Source: an uncultured Erysipelotrichaceae bacterium (GTDB taxonomy: Bacteria > Bacillota_I > Bacilli_A > Erysipelotrichales > Erysipelotrichaceae). From it: DNA of 5,669 bases. The notes beneath the pieces were generated by a model. It searched no databases and was not told the origin of the DNA. It was given only the letters and a program-made list of their open reading frames with translations. Shown here piece after piece: positions 1-5,302 of the stretch. Within the stretch, counting starts at the first letter, position 1, and the number at the start of each line of letters is the position of its first letter. The stretch lies in contig CALCFG010000102.1 in NCBI GenBank assembly GCA_937900565.1, forward strand, positions 1 to 5,669. The letters run 5' to 3'. Made by a program: the position numbers and the translations under genes.

Positions 1-268
1 CTATTTGCAATGATGCCTAGAGTGGATTAACATTCGAACTAATACAGTATTCATTAATTTATCAATAGATTACAAGAAGCGTAATAAAGGGAAATCGTAT
101 TAATAATTTAATTCTATTATGGTTAGCTTGTCCGTATTTGAGGTGGTGTAGTAATGGTTAGTAACATGATATCTAATTTACTAATTTATATTTAAGAAAC
201 TAGCTATAGGTAGATTAATCAACTTTGCTAACGATGATAAAAATTTTATGTTTATACGTATCATGATT
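1..268. other. AT-rich upstream region with no supported gene
   Basis: All three forward frames are closed by stops within the first 30 bases. One of them gives a nine-codon tail (LFAMMPRVD, then TAA at 28-30) that could be the end of an upstream gene, but it is too short to identify. No reverse-strand reading frame runs out of the left edge with a usable start. A 13-codon reading frame at 154-195 (MVSNMISNLLIYI) has an AGGTGG sequence seven bases before its ATG. It could be a leader peptide, but nothing else supports it. I see no tRNA-like structure here. Confidence 0.6.
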
Positions 269-298
269 AAATGATTAATGGAGGTTAATCATTTTTTT
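269..298 (+). terminator. Hairpin with T-run, probable terminator upstream of the operon
   Basis: A perfect 10-bp stem is formed by AAATGATTAA (269-278) and TTAATCATTT (285-294). The loop is TGGAGG, and further T residues follow to 298, giving an unbroken run of seven T (292-298). The shape fits a rho-independent terminator, but the stem is nearly all A:T and would be weak. The left arm is the second of two tandem copies of ATGATTAA (263-270 and 271-278), so an alternative pairing with the first copy is possible. It most likely ends transcription from an upstream gene. It could instead be a regulatory element, because the palindrome and promoter of the operon start immediately after it. Confidence 0.45.
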
Positions 299-299
299 G

Positions 300-321
300 T
301 GACAGAGTTTAAACTTTGTCA
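300..321. promoter_or_regulatory. 22-bp imperfect palindrome, candidate operator
   Basis: The two 11-base arms are TGACAGAGTTT and AAACTTTGTCA, meeting at a central TTTAAA. They are complementary except for a single mismatched pair (positions 305 and 316). The length and dyad symmetry are typical of a binding site for a dimeric transcription factor. The site lies just upstream of the best promoter candidate and about 105 bases before the first gene. That position suits an activator, or a repressor acting near the -35 region. No regulator gene is present in the window, so the cognate protein is unknown. Confidence 0.5.
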
Positions 322-323
322 AA

Positions 324-336
324 ATTTGTAACAAAT
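324..336. promoter_or_regulatory. 13-bp perfect palindrome overlapping the -35 region
   Basis: ATTTGT and ACAAAT flank a single central A. The site overlaps the candidate -35 element. A partial second copy, TTGT-T-ACAT, lies at 366-374, so its centre is 40 bp further on, close to four helical turns. Paired sites around a promoter are a common repressor arrangement. The site is short and the surrounding DNA is very AT-rich, so chance symmetry remains possible. Confidence 0.35.
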
Positions 337-354
337 GTTGAACTGAACAATAAT
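326..354 (+). promoter_or_regulatory. Candidate sigma-A promoter for the PTS operon
   Basis: TTGTAA (326-331) matches four of six bases of the -35 consensus. AATAAT (349-354) matches five of six bases of the -10 consensus, with a 17-bp spacer. Transcription would start near 361, leaving a leader of about 65 bases before the first start codon. The overlap with the 13-bp palindrome would allow repression. No sigma-54 type TGGCAC/TTGC pair was seen, unlike the LevR-controlled PTS operons. The call rests on motif match and position alone. Confidence 0.35.
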
Positions 355-425
355 TGAGAAATTACTTGTTACATTTTAAACTAAAACCATCAAGACAAAT
401 AGTCTTAATAAAGAAAGGAGCAATC

Positions 426-872
426 ATGCTGAAAGATTTACTTGATCAATCATTGATTACGTTAAACATCATTGCCAGCGATTGGGAAGATGCAGTGCGC
501 AAAGCAAGTCAACCATTAGTTGATAATGGAAAAGTTGAACAAAGTTATATCGAAGATATGGTCGCCGGCGTAAAACAATATGGACCATACATCGTATTGA
601 CTAAGCATGTTGCATTACCACACGCTAGACCAGAATCTGGTGCGAAACAATGTGCGTTGGGTGTGGCCACACTCGCACATCCCGTTGAGTTTGGTAATGC
701 CGAAAATGATCCAGTGAAATACTTGTTTCCATTAGCTGCCACTGATAACAGTTCGCATTTATCAGCGTTGGCTGACTTGGCAGAATTATTTGATGACAAA
801 GATTTTTTTGAAATGTTAGATAATGCGACAAGTGCTTCACAAGTGATTGACTATCTCAATAAAAGAAACTAA
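426..872 (+). CDS. PTS sugar transporter subunit IIA (UlaC-like, mannitol/fructose-type EIIA)
   Basis: This 148-residue cytoplasmic protein should accept a phosphoryl group from HPr and pass it to the IIB subunit. The EIIA type 2 active-site motif is clear in LPHARPE, with His66 as the phosphorylated residue. His111 lies where EIIA of the mannitol family has its second conserved histidine. The length fits a stand-alone EIIA. The ATG at 426 is chosen because AAGAAAGGAG ends five bases before it. A longer reading from a TTG at 354 has no ribosome binding site and adds residues unlike the family. It is the first gene of the operon, 21 bases before IIB. The IIA family and the IIC partner match the ascorbate (SgaT/Ula) PTS class, but the substrate cannot be read from this subunit. 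Confidence 0.93.
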   Translation: MLKDLLDQSLITLNIIASDWEDAVRKASQPLVDNGKVEQSYIEDMVAGVKQYGPYIVLTKHVALPHARPESGAKQCALGVATLAHPVEFGNAENDPVKYLFPLAATDNSSHLSALADLAELFDDKDFFEMLDNATSASQVIDYLNKRN

Positions 873-893
873 TTCAGAAAGGAAAGAAAAATT

Positions 894-1172
894 ATGTATA
901 AAGCATTAGTGTGTTGCAGAGCTGGAATGGGGAGCTCGATGTTGCTAAAAATTAAAGCTGACCAAGTGATTAGCAAAAACAAATTACCAATTCAAACAGA
1001 ACATGGTAACTTAGATTCTTTAGCTGGATTTAATGGTGACCTAGTCATCACTATGGAAGATTTAGCAATTGAATTAAAGGATAAAGTTCCTTATGCTTGT
1101 GGAATTCGCAACATTATGGATAAAAATGAAATGAAAGCTAAATTGGAAGAATTCCTAGCTACAAAACAATAA
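894..1172 (+). CDS. PTS sugar transporter subunit IIB (UlaB/SgaB-like)
   Basis: This 92-residue protein takes the phosphoryl group from IIA and phosphorylates the substrate as it passes through IIC. The N-terminal phosphate loop reads CCRAGMGSS. By alignment with the CxxGxGSS motif of lactose/galactitol/ascorbate-type IIB proteins, Cys8 is the phosphorylated residue; Cys7 is an extra adjacent cysteine. The rest fits the small alpha/beta fold of this family, and the length is typical (about 90-100 residues). AAAGGA lies ten bases before the ATG. It sits between IIA (21-base gap) and IIC (32-base gap), the usual arrangement for split-subunit ascorbate-type systems. The substrate is not certain. 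Confidence 0.93.
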   Translation: MYKALVCCRAGMGSSMLLKIKADQVISKNKLPIQTEHGNLDSLAGFNGDLVITMEDLAIELKDKVPYACGIRNIMDKNEMKAKLEEFLATKQ

Positions 1173-1204
1173 TTCATTAAATTAATTTAGGAGGGTAAGG
1201 ATAT

Positions 1205-2497
1205 ATGTTAGACGCTTTGTTAGCGCAATCCCGTAATACAAGTTTAATTATGGGATTAATTGCAATGATTGGTTTATTGTTGCAAAAAAAATCTGCCACT
1301 GATGTTATCAGTGGAACAATGAAAACTGTTGTTGGATTCATGGTATTTAATATCGGTTCCAATGCAATGAGTGGTGTTGTTACAACATTTACAAATTTAT
1401 TCAATGCTGGGTTTGGTATTCAAGGGGTTACCACTCAAGTTGAGTTAGCAACTGCGCTAGCTTTGGATACATATGGTACTGAAGTGGCATTAGTAATGTT
1501 GTTGGGATTTGTGATGAACTTAGTATTTGCTAAATTCACACCATTTAAATCAATCTTTTTAACTGGACAACATTTCTTATATTTCGCATGTGTTATCGCT
1601 TTAGTTTTAATTGCAAATGACTTACCAATGATTGTTACTGTGTTAGTTGGTGGTGTAATCTTAGGTTTCTGTGGTGCTGCATTACCTACATTATGTCAAC
1701 CATTCATGAATAAAATTGTTGGTGCGGATAACTTAAGTATGGGACACTTCAACTGTATTGGTTATGCGTTAAGTGGTTATATTGGTAAATTAGTTGGTGG
1801 TAAAGGTGGTAACAAAGAAGTTAAAGATAGTTCAATGGTAAATATGCCTAAATTCTTCGAATTATTCCGTGACTTTATCTTCTCTGTTGCATTGTTCATG
1901 GTCGTATTATTCTACGTTGCTGTAATTGCTTGTGCTGTTAAAGGTGGCGATGCTTGGGCATTAGTAACAAGTAGTGCTGGTAACGACTTATGGTTTGTTT
2001 GGCCATTCTTACAAGGTTTACAATTTGCTGCTGGTATGAGTGTATTAATTTATGGTGTTCGTCAATTTATTGCTGAAATTACTGCTGCCTTCGTTGCAAT
2101 TAGTGAAAAATATATTCCTAATTCAAAACCAGCTGTTGACTGTCCAGCTATCTTCCCATTTGCACCAACGGCTGTATTGGTAGGTTTTATTGGATCTTTC
2201 TTAGGTGGATTATTCGGAATGTTTTTAATGGTAGTATTCCATTCTTCCACTATTATGATTCCAGCCGCAGGTATTTGTTTCTTCTCAGGTGGCACATGTG
2301 GTGTATTCGGTAATGCATATGGTGGATGGAAAGGTGCCTTCATTGGTTCATTCATTGTCGGTATCGGGTTAGTTTGCTTACCATTAATGTTGTATCCTGC
2401 ATTCTCTGCATTGGGTATTTCTGGTGCTTCCTTCCCTAACGTTGACTACGACATTTTAGGTAGTGCATTAAATGGTATTTTAAGTATCTTCCATTAA
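1205..2497 (+). CDS. PTS transporter subunit IIC, ascorbate/SgaT (UlaA) family
   Basis: This 430-residue polytopic membrane permease forms the translocation channel of the PTS. Hydrophobic segments occur at roughly residues 10-27, 36-56, 93-112, 117-138, 140-165, 222-246, 263-285, 320-345, 350-370 and 377-400. Family landmarks shared with UlaA include FLTGQH (His123), GHFNCIGYALSGYIGKLVGG around His181, the block AEITAAF...ISEKYIPNSKPAVDCP with Asp312, FPFAPTAVLVGF, and GVFGNAYGGWKGA. It is somewhat shorter than E. coli UlaA (about 465 residues) but shows no obvious missing segment. AGGAGGG lies nine bases before the ATG. Membership of the SgaT family is firm. The true substrate is less clear, because the neighbouring enzymes are 2-keto-acid aldolases rather than the ascorbate catabolic enzymes UlaD, UlaE and UlaF. 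Confidence 0.92.
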   Translation: MLDALLAQSRNTSLIMGLIAMIGLLLQKKSATDVISGTMKTVVGFMVFNIGSNAMSGVVTTFTNLFNAGFGIQGVTTQVELATALALDTYGTEVALVMLLGFVMNLVFAKFTPFKSIFLTGQHFLYFACVIALVLIANDLPMIVTVLVGGVILGFCGAALPTLCQPFMNKIVGADNLSMGHFNCIGYALSGYIGKLVGGKGGNKEVKDSSMVNMPKFFELFRDFIFSVALFMVVLFYVAVIACAVKGGDAWALVTSSAGNDLWFVWPFLQGLQFAAGMSVLIYGVRQFIAEITAAFVAISEKYIPNSKPAVDCPAIFPFAPTAVLVGFIGSFLGGLFGMFLMVVFHSSTIMIPAAGICFFSGGTCGVFGNAYGGWKGAFIGSFIVGIGLVCLPLMLYPAFSALGISGASFPNVDYDILGSALNGILSIFH

Positions 2498-2517
2498 TAG
2501 AAACGGATTAGGTACAT

Positions 2518-2557
2518 AAAGAACAAGAAGCACAATGTTGTTTCTTGTTCTTTTCTT
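2518..2557 (+). terminator. Intercistronic hairpin between transporter and enzyme genes
   Basis: A perfect 12-bp stem joins AAAGAACAAGAA (2518-2529) with TTCTTGTTCTTT (2542-2553). A few further pairs (ACAA with TTGT) can form inside the loop, and TCTT follows the stem. It begins 20 bases after the IIC stop codon and ends just before the ribosome binding site of the aldolase gene. The form is that of a rho-independent terminator. Because the next gene follows at once on the same strand, partial termination, or mRNA processing and 3'-end protection of the transporter message, is the likely role. It would make the enzyme genes less abundant than the PTS genes unless a promoter lies inside this gap, and I cannot identify one. 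Confidence 0.7.
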
Positions 2558-2570
2558 AAAAGGAATGGAT

Positions 2571-3320
2571 ATGGAGAAAAAGATAGATATTGGGTTATTT
2601 GTTAAAGTCATGGATGATCCAAGTTATTCATTAATGGCTAAACATGCAGGGTATGATTTGATCATTTATGATTTAGAACATGGGTATATACCACTTGAAA
2701 AGTGTGCCAATTTAATGCTCCTTAATCATGGCTATGGTTTAACTAGTTTTATACGAGTTCCTCAATTGGATAAAGCTTGGGTAAGTAAAGCGTTAGATTG
2801 TGGGGCAGATGGCATTATGGTCCCTATGATTGAAACAACCCAACAAGCCTTAGATTTAGTTAACTACAGCAAATACCTGCCATTAGGTAAACGCGGGTAT
2901 TCAGGTGGGGCGAATACATATTATGGACCAAGTGGTAATCATCAAGTGAATATGGAAAAAGCAAACAAGCGTATTGTTACCATAGCGCAAATTGAAACTA
3001 AACTTGGAGTCGAAAATATTGAAGCAATTGCCAATGTTGAAGGAATCGATGCCCTTATTGTTGGACCAGCAGATTTAGGTATTAGTTTAGGTTTGAGTGA
3101 TGATTTAAATCATCCCTTATTGATTGAATCAATTATAAAAGTGGCTAATGTTGCGCAAAAATATAATAAAAAATTCGGCATAATTGGTAACTTAACATTG
3201 CATGGTTTAGTGAAAGATCATCTTGATTACATTATTTCAAGTATTGATATTAATTGCATTAAACAAATGTTTAAACAGCAAATGGAATCGATTCAATCAT
3301 TTATTAATCAAGGAGAATAA
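2571..3320 (+). CDS. HpcH/HpaI aldolase family protein (class II pyruvate-type aldolase)
   Basis: This 249-residue soluble enzyme should catalyse metal-dependent aldol cleavage of a 2-keto acid to pyruvate (or a related keto acid) and an aldehyde. The expected active-site residues of the HpaI/RhmA/GarL family are in order: His37 in DLEHG, Arg62 in IRVP, Gln140 and Glu142 in AQIET, and Asp168 in VGPADLGISLG. They are offset by a steady seven or eight residues from E. coli HpaI. The length is close to the family norm (about 250-265). The ATG at 2571 is preferred because AAAAGGA sits at the right distance. Upstream ATGs at 2535 and 2565 lie inside the hairpin or too close to that site. A single base separates its stop from the SIS gene. 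The sequence does not decide the substrate: rhamnonate, glucarate, ulosonate and homoprotocatechuate-type substrates are all handled within the family. Confidence 0.88.
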   Translation: MEKKIDIGLFVKVMDDPSYSLMAKHAGYDLIIYDLEHGYIPLEKCANLMLLNHGYGLTSFIRVPQLDKAWVSKALDCGADGIMVPMIETTQQALDLVNYSKYLPLGKRGYSGGANTYYGPSGNHQVNMEKANKRIVTIAQIETKLGVENIEAIANVEGIDALIVGPADLGISLGLSDDLNHPLLIESIIKVANVAQKYNKKFGIIGNLTLHGLVKDHLDYIISSIDINCIKQMFKQQMESIQSFINQGE

Positions 3321-3321
3321 A

Positions 3322-3930
3322 ATGAGTGAAAAAGAAGAAGTACAATCTTTTTTAGATATTACTATGCAACAAATCAATGATTTTATTGAAACCATTGATA
3401 AAGATGCATTAACCAGTGCTAAAAATTTAATTTTAGAAGCTGAAAAAAATAATAACCGTGTTCATGTTACGGGTATTGGTAAACCAGGTCATGTGGCAGG
3501 CTATGTAGCTTCCTTATTATCTTCTACGGGAACTCCTGCGTATGAACTGCATGGAACTGAAGCAGTTCATGGATCTAGTGGTCAAGTACTAGCAGGAGAT
3601 ATTGTCATTGCGATTAGTAATTCTGGTGAAACGAGTGAATTAAAGGCAACAGTCACAACCTTAAAAAATAATGGAGCAAAGATTATATCTGTCACACGAA
3701 ATGAAAATAGTTGGCTTGCGTTAAATGGTGATGTAGCATTAATTGCCGGAGTACAACAAGAAGGAGATAGTATGAATAAACCTCCGCGAGCTTCCATTAT
3801 TGTTGAAATCTTGATGTTACAAAGTTTAAGTATTCTTTTACAAAATGAAAAGAAATTAACACCCGACCAATATGTTAAATGGCATCCAGGTGGAAGTTTA
3901 GGTAAAAGTATTTTAGAAAATAAGAGGTAA
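3322..3930 (+). CDS. Single SIS-domain sugar-phosphate isomerase, arabinose-5-phosphate isomerase-like
   Basis: This 202-residue cytoplasmic protein has one SIS domain (about residues 30-175), the fold used for aldose-ketose phosphate isomerisation. Features shared with KdsD/GutQ/KpsF are GIGKPGH (Lys54), the STGTPAYELHGTEAVHG segment (Glu80, His83), the phosphate-binding ISNSGETSE loop, and a C-terminal WHPGGSLGK (His188). It stops there, so it lacks the tandem CBS domains of the roughly 320-residue KdsD-type enzymes. Free-standing single-domain arabinose-5-phosphate isomerases are known from a few bacteria, including a Clostridium. The ATG at 3322 follows AGGAG by six bases, one base after the aldolase stop. 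Longer readings from inside the aldolase gene have no support. The likely reaction is arabinose 5-phosphate to ribulose 5-phosphate, but a different phosphosugar is possible. Confidence 0.8.
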   Translation: MSEKEEVQSFLDITMQQINDFIETIDKDALTSAKNLILEAEKNNNRVHVTGIGKPGHVAGYVASLLSSTGTPAYELHGTEAVHGSSGQVLAGDIVIAISNSGETSELKATVTTLKNNGAKIISVTRNENSWLALNGDVALIAGVQQEGDSMNKPPRASIIVEILMLQSLSILLQNEKKLTPDQYVKWHPGGSLGKSILENKR

Positions 3931-3934
3931 TGGA

Positions 3935-4805
3935 ATGAAATTATTTGAAGGTATTATAACCCCAATTGTTACACCGTTTTACGATGATCAGAATCAAACA
4001 ATTAATAGATTATTTAATTGATAAAGGAGTTCAAGGCATTTTCATTCTTGGAAGCAATGGTGAATTTCATGTCATTGATGAAGCAGAGAAGATTGAATTT
4101 GCTAAAAAAGTTATTGAAATCGTAAATCATCGTGTTCCTGTATATGTTGGTACGGGGTGTTGTTCAACTGGTGAAACAATTCGCTTAAGTCAAACAATGG
4201 AAAAATTAGGAGCAGATGCATTAAGTGTTATTACGCCTTATTTCTTAAAACCAAGTGATAATGATTTATACCATCATTACAAAGAAGTCGCTGAATCTGT
4301 GACTATTCCAATCATTCTCTACAATATACCAAAAGCCACAGGTTGCCCATTAAGCATAGAATTAGTTAATCGTTTAGCAGATATTGAAAATATTAAAGCA
4401 ATCAAAGATAGTTCTGGCGATATGGATAATTTAATTGGGTACGCGAATATTGCAAAAAATAAAGACTTTAGATTATTAGTAGGTTCCGACTCTAAAATTA
4501 GTGCAGCTTATGAACTTGGTGCCAGTGGCGCAGTGGCAGGAACAAGTAATGTAATTACTGAAACATTAGTAAATTTAGATAAAGCATTACGCAATAATGA
4601 AACGGATAAAGCTGCAAGATTACAAAAAGATATTGACGTATTACGCGGAGTATTAAAGCTTGGTACTGTTCCGGTGGTTATGAAACGTGCTTGTGAATTA
4701 GCACATATTGCACCGGTTGGACCAGCACGTAAACCAGTACAAAAACTAAGTGAAGCAGATGATGTAAGAATTAAAGAGATGCTTGCTTATTATCATTTAG
4801 GGTAG
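3935..4805 (+). pseudogene. Dihydrodipicolinate synthase/KDG aldolase family gene, frameshifted near the 5' end
   Basis: The gene begins at ATG 3935, after AAGAGG and four bases past the SIS stop. It reads a good family N-terminus (MKLFEGIITPIVTPFYDDQNQTIN), then meets TGA at 4019. The rest of the protein continues in the next frame from about 3993 to TAG 4805. That part shows the family core: GSNGEFH in place of the usual GTTGE loop, the Schiff-base helper Tyr in ILYNIP (codon at 4320), the catalytic Lys in IKAIKDSSG (codon at 4404), and GSDSKI. The intact protein would have about 300 residues, as usual for class I pyruvate aldolases. The GSNGE loop favours a KDG-aldolase or YagE-like role over lysine biosynthesis. 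ATG 3984 or TTG 3966 could restart translation, but neither has a ribosome binding site and both lose the first barrel strand. It may be a real mutation or a sequence error. Confidence 0.85.
3992..4006 (+). repeat. Probable collapsed direct repeat at the frameshift point
   Basis: This 15-base sequence, AATCAAACAATTAAT, encodes NQTIN in the frame entering the break. Shifted by one base it encodes IKQLI, the start of the expected helix IKQLIDYLIDKGV. Related DapA-family proteins have about 12-13 residues between the TP motif and the [KQ]LIDY helix. Here, only about 6-7 would remain if a single base were at fault. Loss of about 20 or 23 bases between two copies of this repeat would explain both the missing residues and the frame change (a deletion of 3n+2). 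Only one copy is present in the window, so the second copy is inferred. Confidence 0.5.
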
Positions 4806-4810
4806 TATTT

Positions 4811-5290
4811 ATGAATGAATGTGTGATTAAACCAGATCGAATTCGAAGCATATGCATGAGTATTGTCTATTTAATATTGAGTGTAATCAGCTTACTTTTG
4901 AGCTTAGTTTTTGTCAGTAGTTTAAAAGTAATCCCAGCATTAATTGCTATTACTGTATTGTGGCTTGTTATTAAGCAACTGATTCGTTATCTAACCATGA
5001 GTACCTCATCACGTCCATTGGTTAGGATAACTAACAAATCTATCGAGCTTTACCTTGCAGACAAAACCTATGAATCAATTGAAACAAAAGACATTAAAAA
5101 AGTCCAATTATGGCGGAACAAACGGTATTTAAAACTATTTGTTGAATCCCCAACTGTATCCCATCCATCGCACTTTGTGTATGTGACAATTACTGCTTGG
5201 TTCAATCATACGTTATTGGATAAATATAGCAATGACTTTATTAATGCATGCAAACTGACACATCATTATGTCGAAATTATTGATAAATAA
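4811..5290 (+). CDS. Small membrane protein with two N-terminal helices, function unknown
   Basis: I do not recognise this 159-residue protein with confidence. A short basic N-terminus leads into two hydrophobic helices (about residues 12-36 and 41-58). A soluble domain of about 95 residues follows, rich in alternating strands (LVRITNKSIELYLAD, IKKVQLWRNKRYLKLFVES, HFVYVTITAW) and ending in a helix (about residues 134-149). This layout resembles bacterial PH-like (bPH) membrane proteins and the small STM3941-type proteins, but that is only a pattern match. It starts five bases after the DapA-family stop with a weak site (AGGG, eight bases upstream). KDPG aldolase follows 12 bases later, so it is embedded in the operon. 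No catalytic motif is visible. A regulatory or membrane-anchoring role is possible. Confidence 0.72.
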   Translation: MNECVIKPDRIRSICMSIVYLILSVISLLLSLVFVSSLKVIPALIAITVLWLVIKQLIRYLTMSTSSRPLVRITNKSIELYLADKTYESIETKDIKKVQLWRNKRYLKLFVESPTVSHPSHFVYVTITAWFNHTLLDKYSNDFINACKLTHHYVEIIDK

Positions 5291-5302
5291 TCAGGAGAAC
5301 TT

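Noticed and set aside
154..195. A 13-codon reading frame with an AGGTGG sequence upstream, possibly a leader peptide
   Set aside because: It is too short and not enriched in any telling codon. The hairpin at 269-298 separates it from the operon, so a link to attenuation is unsupported.
226..239. A cre-like (CcpA) site, TGCTAACGATGATA
   Set aside because: It has three mismatches to the cre consensus at informative positions and lies upstream of the terminator-like hairpin, so it was not called.
354..425. A longer IIA reading starting at TTG 354
   Set aside because: It has no ribosome binding site, and its extra residues do not resemble the EIIA family. ATG 426 has a strong site at the right distance.
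1177..1404. Reverse-strand reading frames inside the PTS and SIS genes (for example 545-799, 1177-1404, 2062-2355, 3582-3797)
   Set aside because: They lie opposite well-supported genes, have no recognisable domains and are explained as antisense shadows.
3223..3321. An N-terminal extension of the SIS protein that overlaps the aldolase gene
   Set aside because: The overlap reads through the aldolase C-terminus in another frame. AGGAG and ATG 3322 give a normal start for the family.
3966..4805. An intact 279-residue DapA-family protein starting at TTG 3966
   Set aside because: The TTG falls inside the codons for the true N-terminus (ITPIVTPFY), which is read in another frame. It has no ribosome binding site, and the first residues do not fit the family.
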